Positions 19,632 through 28,366 of a stretch of DNA of 39,320 nucleotides are shown here, piece after piece. The notes beneath the pieces were generated by a model, which worked only from the letters and a program-made list of their open reading frames with translations, was not told where the DNA came from and searched no databases. The DNA comes from Candidatus Woesearchaeota archaeon (GTDB lineage: Archaea > Nanobdellota > Nanobdellia > SCGC-AAA011-G17 > JACQNH01), in NCBI GenBank assembly GCA_016203175.1, contig JACQNH010000067.1:1-39320 (forward strand). The letters are read 5' to 3'. Position 1 is the stretch's first letter, and the number at the start of each line of letters is the position of its first letter. The position numbers were made by a program, and so were the translations under genes.

Positions 19632-19757
19632 GTGATATCCCCCCTCAGCTAAAAAGCAGGGGGCTTCCAGCGTCTGTTGTCTTTGAAGACTCACCACGTC
19701 TAGTTCCTTGTTCATCCATCCTGCCTAATTTAGAATTTAATAAAGATTTCTAAAAAT
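19632..19757 (-). mobile_element. Solo IS200/IS605 right end / tnpB 3' remnant (candidate omegaRNA)
   Basis: 19656-19732 matches 39124-39200 at 76/77 by eye; minus strand encodes SLLNSKLGRMDEQGTRRGESSKTTDAGSPLL; subterminal hairpin, then GATATCAC; no upstream tnpB. Confidence 0.8.
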
Positions 19758-20262
19758 ATGGTACTTTCAATTGACAATTATTAAAAATTTCCTCCAAACG
19801 TTCTTTTGAATTTCTTTTATTTCTTTCGATTCCCATACATTCTGCTATTATCTTAATAAGTTCATTAGTTTCTATTTTAGTCTGAGAAAGTGCAGTTCTA
19901 AATGCCAATGGTTCCAAATTTGCCTTTTCAAAAGATACCTTTCCATCATTCTTAAAACAATCATCAGAACAATAAATAAAATCAAAAGAAGAGACTCTTG
20001 TATCCCCAGGATTATACATTGACCCATAATAAATACTAATAAAATTTGCAGGCTTATCACATTCTCTTCTACAACAATTCTTAACAGAAACAAAATTACT
20101 AACAACATGCTCAACAAATTCAAAACGCTCTTTTAAAGATCGCTTTGCAACTACATCAATAGCCCAGGTAAAATATTTGTAGTCCCTTAAAACAATCTGC
20201 TCCACAGAAGATCCAGAATATTTTCCAAATGGCATTATTTCAGGCATCAAATAAACTGCCAA
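19750..20262 (-). CDS. MPFGKYSG-type protein with Zn-finger-like Cys pairs
   Basis: MPFGKYSGSSVEQIVLRDYKYFTWAI (ExoX C-terminal/DUF3820-like), CCRREC...YCSDDC; stop sits at the TnpB remnant junction. Confidence 0.65.
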   Translation of the reverse strand: MAVYLMPEIMPFGKYSGSSVEQIVLRDYKYFTWAIDVVAKRSLKERFEFVEHVVSNFVSVKNCCRRECDKPANFISIYYGSMYNPGDTRVSSFDFIYCSDDCFKNDGKVSFEKANLEPLAFRTALSQTKIETNELIKIIAECMGIERNKRNSKERLEEIFNNCQLKVPYF

Positions 20263-20362
20263 AAACCGCTTTTAAACCTTATGGACTTAAAATCATAATA
20301 GTTAATCTTCAAAGGCAATATTTAAATAATCTAAATTCATCTAAAAATAAAAGGAGGCTAAA

Positions 20363-20626
20363 ATGACTGACTTATTAATGTTTTCAGGAACCGAGTGTAA
20401 ACATTGTCATGAAATGTTGCCGTTAGTCAAAAAACTAGAAAAAGAACTAAAGGTAAAAGTAAAAATTCTAGAAGTCTGGCACAATGCAGAAAATGCTAAA
20501 TTACTCCAAGAAAAAGATACAATAGGTTGTGGCGGAATTCCATTTTTTTATAATGAAAAAACAAAAAAAGCATTATGTGGTTCTGTTTCTTATGAAGAAT
20601 TAAAAGCCTGGGCACAAGGAAAATAA
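20363..20626 (+). CDS. Thioredoxin/glutaredoxin-like protein
   Basis: MFSGTECKHCHEM (CxxC) .. GCGGIPFFYNEKT; 1 bp from E1alpha. Confidence 0.75.
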   Translation: MTDLLMFSGTECKHCHEMLPLVKKLEKELKVKVKILEVWHNAENAKLLQEKDTIGCGGIPFFYNEKTKKALCGSVSYEELKAWAQGK

Positions 20627-20627
20627 A

Positions 20628-21698
20628 ATGCTAAAAACAATAGAGAAATTTGAAGTAAAATATCTGCAAATTCTGGATGAAAACGGGAATATAGACAAAA
20701 AACTAAAACCAAAATTAAATAATAATGATATTAAAAAGATGTATGAGTTTATGGTTCTAATAAGAATCTACGATGAAATTGCCTTAAAATTACAAAGAGC
20801 AGGTAGACTAGGAACTTATCCTTCACTAAGAGGTCAAGAAGCAATCCAAATCGGTTCAGCATTTCTAATAAAAGATGAAGATTGGATAGTCCCTAGTTTT
20901 AGATCAGAAGGCGTTTTAATTTACAAAAGAATTCCAATAGAAGATCTTTATGCAGTTTTTGGAGGCGATGAAAGAGGTTACATTACAAATAAAAATATCA
21001 TCCCTTTTGCAATTCCAGTTGGCACTCAAATGATACATGCCTGTGGTATTGGTTATTCTCTAAAATTAAAAAAGAAAAAAGCAGCTTCAATAACGTACTT
21101 TGGTGATGGTGCAACATCAGAAGGAGACTTCCATGAAGCAATGAATTTCGCAGGAGTATTTAAATTACCAGTTGTTTTTATATGTCAAAATAACCAATGG
21201 GCTATCTCAATTCCAGTCGAAAAACAAACAGCATCAGAAACTCTAGCACAAAAAGCAATTGCATACGGCTTTGAAGGCATTAAAGTAGACGGCAATGACA
21301 TATTTGCAGTTTACCAAGCAACAAAAGAAGCCCTAGAAAAAGCAAGAAAAGGAAAAGGACCTACTCTTATAGAATGCTTTACCTACAGAATGTCAGATCA
21401 TACAACAGCAGATGACGCATCCAAATATAGATCTAAAGAAGAAGTTAAAAAATGGGAAAAGAAAGATCCAATTAAAAGATTAGAAATTTACATGCTTAAA
21501 AATAAAATTACAAATCAAAAATATTTCTTAAAAATAAAAGAAGAAGCAGAAAAGAAAGTAAATATAGCAGTTAAAAAATATGAATCAACACCAGAAGCAC
21601 CACCAGATGACATTTTAAAATATGTTTACAAAGAATTCCCAGAAAATCTTAAAGACCAATTAGAAGAATTAAAATTAAGAAAGGAGTTAGCAAAATGA
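20628..21698 (+). CDS. pdhA: Pyruvate/2-oxoacid dehydrogenase E1 alpha
   Basis: SYLGDGATSEGDF-like TPP motif YFGDGATSEGDFHEAMNFAGVFKLPVVFICQNNQWAIS. Confidence 0.92.
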   Translation: MLKTIEKFEVKYLQILDENGNIDKKLKPKLNNNDIKKMYEFMVLIRIYDEIALKLQRAGRLGTYPSLRGQEAIQIGSAFLIKDEDWIVPSFRSEGVLIYKRIPIEDLYAVFGGDERGYITNKNIIPFAIPVGTQMIHACGIGYSLKLKKKKAASITYFGDGATSEGDFHEAMNFAGVFKLPVVFICQNNQWAISIPVEKQTASETLAQKAIAYGFEGIKVDGNDIFAVYQATKEALEKARKGKGPTLIECFTYRMSDHTTADDASKYRSKEEVKKWEKKDPIKRLEIYMLKNKITNQKYFLKIKEEAEKKVNIAVKKYESTPEAPPDDILKYVYKEFPENLKDQLEELKLRKELAK

Positions 21699-22660
21699 TC
21701 TTGAATCTAGTAGAAGCAATAAATTTAGGATTAAAACAAGAAATGCAGAAAGATAAATCTGTAATAATCCTAGGCGAAGATGTTGGTATTGATGGTGGAG
21801 TCTTTAGAGTTACAGACGGTTTATTAAAAAAATTTGGCCCAGAAAGAGTTATCGATACACCATTAGCAGAATCAGGAATTATTGGGATGTCTATAGGAAT
21901 GGCAATGTCAGGATTAAAACCAGTAGCAGAATGCCAGTTTGAAGGTTTTATGTTACCCGCATTTGATCAACTAGTAAACCACGCAGCAAGAATAAGGAAC
22001 AGATCAAGAGGAAGATTTTCTTGTCCTTTAGTTTTAAGATCCCCTTTTGGAGGAATGGTCAGAGCATTCGAACACCACTCAGAATCCCCAGAAAGTTATT
22101 ATGTTCATACCCCAGGATTAAAAGTTGTTATTCCCTCAACACCTTATGATGCAAAAGGTTTAATTGTTTCAGCCATAAGGGATCCAGACCCAGTTATTTT
22201 CTTTGAACCAAAAAGAATCTATAGGGCTATAAAACAAGAAGTTCCAGAAAAAGAATACACAATACCAATAGGAAAAGCAAACATCAGAAAAGAAGGCGAT
22301 GATTTAACATTAATCTCATGGGGTGCAATGGTAAGGGAATGCGAAAAAGCCTTAGAAAATATTAAAGCAAATATAGAGTTTATAGATTTAAGAACTGTAA
22401 AACCCTTAGATGTTGAAACAATAATAAATTCAGTAAAAAAAACAGGCAAGGTTGTCATAGTTCAGGAAGCACCAAAAACCCTAGGTCTAGCATCAGAAAT
22501 AATCTCAATAATTAACGATAAAGCATTATTAAGCCTGGAAGCACCAGTAGAAAGGATTACAGGTTTTGATACAATAGTCCCATTAGCAAGACTTGAAAAA
22601 TATCATAATCCTAGTGTTGAAAGAATAGTTTATGGAATAAATAAAGTTTTAAAGTACTAA
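21695..22660 (+). CDS. pdhB: Pyruvate/2-oxoacid dehydrogenase E1 beta
   Basis: GEDVGIDGGVFRVTDGL..DTPLAESGIIGMSIGMAMSGLKPVAE. Confidence 0.93.
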   Translation: MILNLVEAINLGLKQEMQKDKSVIILGEDVGIDGGVFRVTDGLLKKFGPERVIDTPLAESGIIGMSIGMAMSGLKPVAECQFEGFMLPAFDQLVNHAARIRNRSRGRFSCPLVLRSPFGGMVRAFEHHSESPESYYVHTPGLKVVIPSTPYDAKGLIVSAIRDPDPVIFFEPKRIYRAIKQEVPEKEYTIPIGKANIRKEGDDLTLISWGAMVRECEKALENIKANIEFIDLRTVKPLDVETIINSVKKTGKVVIVQEAPKTLGLASEIISIINDKALLSLEAPVERITGFDTIVPLARLEKYHNPSVERIVYGINKVLKY

Positions 22661-22675
22661 AAAGTAATAGGAGTA

Positions 22676-23590
22676 ATGAGCTTGGAAAATAAAATATGGA
22701 AGGTCATTAAATTATCGCAGTATGATAGCTACTTTAATGTTGCAATAGATGAAGCTTTATTAGAATTAATGAACCACAATACAAGACCAACATTAGTAAC
22801 AACAGAATGGTTTCCAACAATATCAGTAGGCTACTCCCAAGATGTAAACAAAGATGTAGATTTAGAGGCTTGTAAAAAATATAATACAACCCTGGTAAGA
22901 AGAATCTCAGGAGGCCAAGCAGTATATTTAGATGAAGGCTATATAGTTTTTTCCTTAATAGCACAAAAAGAATGTTTTCCAAAAGATTTATCCAAATTAA
23001 GAGAATCTGTTTGTAATGTTATAGTCAAAACACTAAAAGAAAATAAAATACCTTGTAAATTCTATCCCCCAGATAATATAATAACAGAAGAAAATGGGAA
23101 TACAAGAACTATAGGAAATTCAGGTCAAAGGATTAAAAAAAATACAATTGCTTTGCACGGAAGTATAAGATACGATTTATTAAATTTTGAAAAAATGATA
23201 GACATGTTAATGATTAATGGCAACAAATTAAATCCATTTGCAAAGGATATTAAAAAACATCTCGCTTACATTAGAATGTACAATCAAGAAATAACAAAAG
23301 AGGGATTACAGGAAAAATTGATACAGAATTTAATAAAAAATTTTGGAAAAGGCTATGTAAAAGGAAAATTTTCTTCACGAAAAGAATTCTTTGATATTAA
23401 TTCTTTAGCAAATAGAAAATACAGTACAAAAGAGTGGCTTTTCAATAGTGTTTCAAATCCAGAAACAAGAGGTGTTTGTTATCTCTATCTAAATGGAAAA
23501 TGCATTGTTCCAGAAATAGCACGTTTACTGCCATATAATAAACCAAGTGGTATACAAGAAGCAACAATAGAGGTGAATAATGGTATATGA
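22676..23590 (+). CDS. lplA: Lipoate-protein ligase A
   Basis: NVAIDEALLE..ISVGYSQD..VRRISGGQAVYLDEG..NSGQRIKKNTIALHGSI. Confidence 0.88.
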   Translation: MSLENKIWKVIKLSQYDSYFNVAIDEALLELMNHNTRPTLVTTEWFPTISVGYSQDVNKDVDLEACKKYNTTLVRRISGGQAVYLDEGYIVFSLIAQKECFPKDLSKLRESVCNVIVKTLKENKIPCKFYPPDNIITEENGNTRTIGNSGQRIKKNTIALHGSIRYDLLNFEKMIDMLMINGNKLNPFAKDIKKHLAYIRMYNQEITKEGLQEKLIQNLIKNFGKGYVKGKFSSRKEFFDINSLANRKYSTKEWLFNSVSNPETRGVCYLYLNGKCIVPEIARLLPYNKPSGIQEATIEVNNGI

Positions 23591-24806
23591 ATTTAGATTT
23601 CCTGATGTCGGAGAAGGGATTACAGAGGCAGAACTAATTAAATGGCTAGTTAAAGAAAGAGATAAAGTTAAAGAACATCAGGATATTGCTCAAATAGAAA
23701 CAGATAAAGCAGTTGCAGAAATCCCAAGTCCTGCAACAGGAAAAGTTTTGAAGCTATACTTTAAAGAAGGAGCAACAATTAAAGTTGGAGACATTATAAT
23801 TACAATTGATGATGGAAAAAAAGAAGTTACAACTAATCTAAAGGAATTACATAAAAAATCAGTTGCAGTTGTTGGAGAATTAGAAGAAGCTAAAGAAGTA
23901 ACAAAAGTAACTGTTATAGTACCTAAAAAAGTTTCAGAAGGAATCTTAGCAACTCCTAAAATTAGAAATCTTGCAAATAAATTAAATGTCGATATAAATA
24001 AAATACAAGGCACAGGGCCAGAAGAAAGAATATTAGAAGAAGATATTTTAAATGCAGTTAAAGGAGTCCCACAAATAAAAAAAGAAATCCCAAAAGCAAT
24101 TACTGTTAAAAAGAAATATGATATGTGGGGTTATCTTGAAAGAATACCATTAAAAGGAATAAGAAAAACTATAGCAGAAAATATGATTAAGTCATTACAA
24201 ACCACAGCTCAAGTTACCTCAATGGACGATATTGATATTACAAATTTATGGAATAAAAGAGAAAAAGAAAAATTAAATGCAGAAAAGAAAGGTATTAAAT
24301 TAACATTGCTTCCATCTATAATTAAAGCAGTTGTTGAAGGTCTAAAAAAACATCCTTATTTAAATGCTTCATTGCAAGAAGATGAAATTATTTTAAAAAA
24401 ATATTACAATATTGGTATAGCAGTTGCAACAGAAGATGGTTTGTTAGTCCCAGTAATTAAAGGTGCAGACCAAAAAGATCTTTATTCATTAGCAAAAGAA
24501 ATCCAAGATTTATCAGAAAAAGCAAAAAATAGGAAATTAGACTTAATGGACATGAAAGGTAGTTCTTTAACAATAACAAACTATGGCAGCATTAATGGTA
24601 CATATGGTACACCAATAATAAATCCAGGAGAAAGTGCAATCTTAGGATTAGGAAGAACATTTGATAGAGTAGTTTTAATAAACAACAAACCAGAAAATAG
24701 AAAAATACTGCCAGTTTCATTAACCTTTGATCATCAAGTTTTAGATGGAGCAGAAGCAGCACAATTCCTAAAAGACATTAAAGGAATATTAGAAAACTAT
24801 AAGTAA
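23580..24806 (+). CDS. pdhC: Dihydrolipoamide acyltransferase (E2)
   Basis: Lipoyl domain IETDKAVAEIPSP, PSBD LATPKIRNLANKLNVDINKIQGTGPEERI, catalytic LTFDHQVLDGAEAAQFL. Confidence 0.95.
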   Translation: MVYEFRFPDVGEGITEAELIKWLVKERDKVKEHQDIAQIETDKAVAEIPSPATGKVLKLYFKEGATIKVGDIIITIDDGKKEVTTNLKELHKKSVAVVGELEEAKEVTKVTVIVPKKVSEGILATPKIRNLANKLNVDINKIQGTGPEERILEEDILNAVKGVPQIKKEIPKAITVKKKYDMWGYLERIPLKGIRKTIAENMIKSLQTTAQVTSMDDIDITNLWNKREKEKLNAEKKGIKLTLLPSIIKAVVEGLKKHPYLNASLQEDEIILKKYYNIGIAVATEDGLLVPVIKGADQKDLYSLAKEIQDLSEKAKNRKLDLMDMKGSSLTITNYGSINGTYGTPIINPGESAILGLGRTFDRVVLINNKPENRKILPVSLTFDHQVLDGAEAAQFLKDIKGILENYK

Positions 24807-24838
24807 GTTTTAAATATTAATATAAATACCAAATTAGC

Positions 24839-25039
24839 ATGGAAAAAGAGGATATAGAACTGTTAACAAAAGTCACTACTTCATATGCAACAGTCATTGG
24901 TGTTGGTGGTGCAACTCTTTACTACCTCAGCCAAATAAGAGAAATCAAAGGATTATCACTACTTTTTATAATTATCGTTTACATCACAGGCTTATACTTC
25001 GCAATAGTAGGAATAAGGAGGTCAAAATTTCAATGGTAG
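24839..25039 (+). CDS. Small 2-TM membrane protein
   Basis: 66-aa ORF with two hydrophobic segments. Confidence 0.5.
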   Translation: MEKEDIELLTKVTTSYATVIGVGGATLYYLSQIREIKGLSLLFIIIVYITGLYFAIVGIRRSKFQW

Positions 25040-25144
25040 AATCTAAAATTAAAAAAGAAGATTGGGTAGGTTGGTTATATCTCATTATAAGTTTATTATT
25101 AATACTGCTTTTTTTCTATTTAGTTTTTATAAAGCAGTTTTAAA
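25034..25144 (+). CDS. 36-aa membrane microprotein
   Basis: MVESKIKKEDWVGWLYLIISLLLILLFFYLVFIKQF*; overlaps preceding ORF. Confidence 0.45.
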
Positions 25145-25164
25145 ATACTATAAAATGAGGTTAA

Positions 25165-25229
25165 ATGATAAACTTAGATAACTTTTTCAAACCAAAAAGT
25201 ATTGCAATTATTGGTGCTTCAAGAAAAAA
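25165..25229 (+). repeat. Duplicated 5' end of the ACD alpha gene (copy 1)
   Basis: 65 bp, one mismatch to 26328-26392; encodes MINLDNFFKPKSIAIIGASRK in both. Confidence 0.95.
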
Positions 25230-25284
25230 CCAACAACAAACCGAAAGCTTTTTAAATGTGTATTTATCCACACAGTTGAGTAAA

Positions 25285-25863
25285 ATGCTACACAACTATT
25301 GTAAATTATTAAATGAATACCTTGGGGATTATACTAAGAAGGTTCATGGTAGGGGTTTGGTTGGAAAAGTCCCGCTTAGTCAGAAATCTATAGCCGTATC
25401 ACTTAAAGAACTAGAAAAGAAAGGATTATTAAAATCAGATAAAAAAGGGAACATAAAGTTTTTCGGTCTTAATTTACTTAATCCAGAAATAAAAGATGTT
25501 TTAACAATAACTGAAATAGATAGAAAAATTGAATTTTTAAGAAAACATAGAAAAATTGCAAACATATTCAATAAGGACCATAGAGTAATAGGTGTATTTG
25601 GAAGCTATGCAAAAGACACACAAACTAAAGATTCGGACATAGACTTGTTCATAATAGGTAAAAAGATTAAGGGAGATTACGATAAAAAAGGGAAAATATT
25701 TGACCTGAAGATAAGCATAAAATATTTTACTGAAACCATTTTCAGGAAATTGGCAAAAGACAAAGATCCACTTATAAAAGAAATAATAGAAAAACATGTT
25801 TTAATATTTGGGATAGAACGGTTCATTTCTATAATATGGGAGGATTATTATGGTTTCAATTAA
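25285..25863 (+). CDS. MNT nucleotidyltransferase with N-terminal wHTH (antitoxin candidate)
   Basis: HTH-like SQKSIAVSLKELEKKGLLKSD, NTase VIGVFGSYAKDTQTKDSDIDLFII. ORF runs in frame from 25165; own TATA (25249-25256) and palindrome (25257-25274) favour start M41 at 25285. Confidence 0.8.
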   Translation: MLHNYCKLLNEYLGDYTKKVHGRGLVGKVPLSQKSIAVSLKELEKKGLLKSDKKGNIKFFGLNLLNPEIKDVLTITEIDRKIEFLRKHRKIANIFNKDHRVIGVFGSYAKDTQTKDSDIDLFIIGKKIKGDYDKKGKIFDLKISIKYFTETIFRKLAKDKDPLIKEIIEKHVLIFGIERFISIIWEDYYGFN

Positions 25864-26326
25864 ATGGTGCCTAAAACAAAAATTAGGTATTAGAATTTTA
25901 GAACCTAACACGAATATATGTAATTCGTATTTGATGATGGCTGAGGAATCAATAGAAGAATTAGAAAGGATAAAAACAAAGATTTGGATAGCAACTGCTT
26001 CATATTATACTTTTTATTATTCTTTATACGCTCTAATTATAAGGTTAGGAATTAAATGTGAAATACATTCCTGTTCTTTAGAATTTATGAAAGAATATTT
26101 AAAAGAGTTTTATGATGAAATTGATATTGAACTTATTAATAAAGCATTTTTTGCAAGAAATGACCTACAATACTATACAAATCGACCTGTAGAAGAGAAT
26201 ATCATAAATGAAATTAAAATCGGTTGCAAAGATTTTTACATAAAAACAAAAGATATTATAATTAAATTAACCGAAGAGCAAATAAACAATATTAGAGACA
26301 GAATACAATGTTTAAAAGAGGATTAA
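25850..26326 (+). CDS. HEPN-domain protein (toxin candidate)
   Basis: Helical AEESIEELERIKTKIWIATASYYTFYYSLYALIIRLGIK; paired and overlapping with MNT. Confidence 0.7.
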   Translation: MVSIKWCLKQKLGIRILEPNTNICNSYLMMAEESIEELERIKTKIWIATASYYTFYYSLYALIIRLGIKCEIHSCSLEFMKEYLKEFYDEIDIELINKAFFARNDLQYYTNRPVEENIINEIKIGCKDFYIKTKDIIIKLTEEQINNIRDRIQCLKED

Positions 26327-26327
26327 A

Positions 26328-27689
26328 ATGATAAACTTAGATAACTTTTTCAAACCAAAAAGCATTGCAATTATTGGTGCTTCAAGAAAAAAAGGTAAAG
26401 TTGGCAATGTTTTAGTAGAAAATTTATTACATTCCAAATTTAAAGGAAAAATTTATCCGGTAAATCCAAAAGCAAATAAAATACTAAACCTAAAATGCTA
26501 CAAATCAGTTCTAAATATAAAAGAAAAAATAGACTTAGCGGTACTAGCAATTCCAGCAGAAATTATTTTAAAAAGCATCAAAGAATGCAACAAAAAAGAA
26601 GTTAAAGATATTTTAATTATAACAGCAGGTTTCTCAGAAATAGGAAATACAAAATTAGAAAATGAATTAAAACAGTACATTGAAAAAAATCAGATCAGGA
26701 TGATAGGTCCAAATGTTTTAGGAATTCTAGATTTTCATACAAAATTAGACACAATATTCTTACCAAGAACAAGATTAAAAAGACCAGAAGCAGGTTGCAT
26801 AAGTTTCGTTACTCAATCAGGCGCAGCAGGTTCAGCAGTTTTAGACCTAGCAACATTTGAAGGACATAAATTTGCAAAATTCATAAGCTACGGCAATGCA
26901 ACTACAATAGATGAAACAGATATTATAGAATATTTAGGTAATGACAAAGATACTAAAGTTATCTGTTTATACATAGAGGGTATTAAAGATGGAAGAAAAT
27001 TCATGAAAGTTTTAAAAGATGTTACAAAGAAAAAGCCAGTGATAGCAATTAAAGGTGGTATTTCAGAACAAGGTTCTAAAGCAACATTGTCTCACACTGG
27101 TTCTCTAGCAGGGGACTATAAAGTTTATTCAGGGGTATTTAAACAATTAAATATAATCCAAGCTGAAAACCTGGAAGACATGTTAGATTATGCTTATATC
27201 TTTGAAAGCATGCTTAAACCAAAAGGAAATAGAGTACAAATAATTACAAATGGTGGCGGTTACGGAATATTAACAGTAGATGCAATTTCAAAAACTAAAA
27301 ATCTGCAGTTAGCTCAATTAACAGAAAAAACTAAAAATTATTTAAAAAAACAATTCCCAAAAACAGTTACAGTAAATAACCCAATAGATTTAGTTGGAGA
27401 TGCAGACAATAAAAGATATGAGCTAGCAATTAATGCCTGTTTACAGGATAATAATGTAGATCTAATCTTACTAATAGTTTTATATCAAACACCATTATTA
27501 ACATTTGAAATTACAGATTTATTAGCAAAAGAAATCCATAAATCAAAAAAACCAATAGTTATAGTCAGTACAGGTGGAGAGATAATAAACAAATTCAAGA
27601 AAGTTTTAGAAGAAAAAGGCATTGTTACATATACCTTCCCGCATGAAGCTGTAAAAGCTTTGAGCGCACTAGTTGAATACTATTTTTAA
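26328..27689 (+). CDS. acdA: Acyl-/acetyl-CoA synthetase (ADP-forming) alpha subunit
   Basis: FKPKSIAIIGASRKKGKVGNVL..GPNVLGILD..SFVTQSGAAGSAVLD..GGISEQGSKATLSHTGSLAGDYKVY. Confidence 0.92.
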   Translation: MINLDNFFKPKSIAIIGASRKKGKVGNVLVENLLHSKFKGKIYPVNPKANKILNLKCYKSVLNIKEKIDLAVLAIPAEIILKSIKECNKKEVKDILIITAGFSEIGNTKLENELKQYIEKNQIRMIGPNVLGILDFHTKLDTIFLPRTRLKRPEAGCISFVTQSGAAGSAVLDLATFEGHKFAKFISYGNATTIDETDIIEYLGNDKDTKVICLYIEGIKDGRKFMKVLKDVTKKKPVIAIKGGISEQGSKATLSHTGSLAGDYKVYSGVFKQLNIIQAENLEDMLDYAYIFESMLKPKGNRVQIITNGGGYGILTVDAISKTKNLQLAQLTEKTKNYLKKQFPKTVTVNNPIDLVGDADNKRYELAINACLQDNNVDLILLIVLYQTPLLTFEITDLLAKEIHKSKKPIVIVSTGGEIINKFKKVLEEKGIVTYTFPHEAVKALSALVEYYF

Positions 27690-28366
27690 TCTATTAAATA
27701 TTTTAGATTTTTAAGTTTATTAATATCAATATCATATTTCTTCTCCAGAAACACCCCTTTAAATGAATTTATAAATTTTTTTCTATCCAATAGGCTAATT
27801 AAATTTTTTATATTTGATGCAACAATGTTTTTGTCACAATCCTTTAAAAATAATTTTATTTTACTAATGTCTGTATCTTTAATTAACGATGCAATATCTC
27901 TAAAGTCAGTCAACCTCCCAGCCTGTAATTTCAAAGCAATTAATAATTCTTTAACAGGTATTTTTGCTATAATCTCTCTTTCCAGTCCTTTGATTTTATT
28001 TTTTACAGAATTTTCATTTATCTTTTCAAAGCTAATAGATGAATTAGTCTGTCTTATACCCATCCCTCCAACAAGCAAGTCAATATTAATAGACAAATCA
28101 TTTTTCTTTTCATACCTGATGAATACTGTTGAATACAAATTCTCAAGTTCCTTCGAGATGGTTTTCTTAAAGCCGTTTTGAGACAATAAATTTTCAAACT
28201 TTTGAACATCACCAGATCTTACTACAACATCAGCATCGACAGAAAATCTATGCTTAAAGGCAGAAACAGCATATCCACCAACCAAAACAAAGTCAAGATT
28301 ACCATCAATAAAATTCTGCAAAATTTCAAATATGTCATTTTCCCTTTTAATAAATTTTTCAAACAT
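27686..28366 (-). CDS. AbiEii-like nucleotidyltransferase toxin
   Basis: DFVLVGGYAVSAFKHRFSVDADVVV; KLQAGRLTDFRDIASLI. Confidence 0.8.
   Translation of the reverse strand: MFEKFIKRENDIFEILQNFIDGNLDFVLVGGYAVSAFKHRFSVDADVVVRSGDVQKFENLLSQNGFKKTISKELENLYSTVFIRYEKKNDLSINIDLLVGGMGIRQTNSSISFEKINENSVKNKIKGLEREIIAKIPVKELLIALKLQAGRLTDFRDIASLIKDTDISKIKLFLKDCDKNIVASNIKNLISLLDRKKFINSFKGVFLEKKYDIDINKLKNLKYLID

Noticed and set aside
19612-19632. Hairpin CAGGTTCT..AGACCTG across the 98-aa ORF end and IS boundary
   Set aside because: Short with a bulge and spanning the junction; likely coincidental.
19872-20123. Minus ORF 19872..20123
   Set aside because: Out-of-frame Leu/Ile-rich translation inside the MPFGKY gene.
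22219-24013. Minus-strand ORFs within the PDH operon (22219..22458, 22734..22982, 23690..24013)
   Set aside because: Fully antisense to strongly supported CDS; typical AT-rich artefacts.
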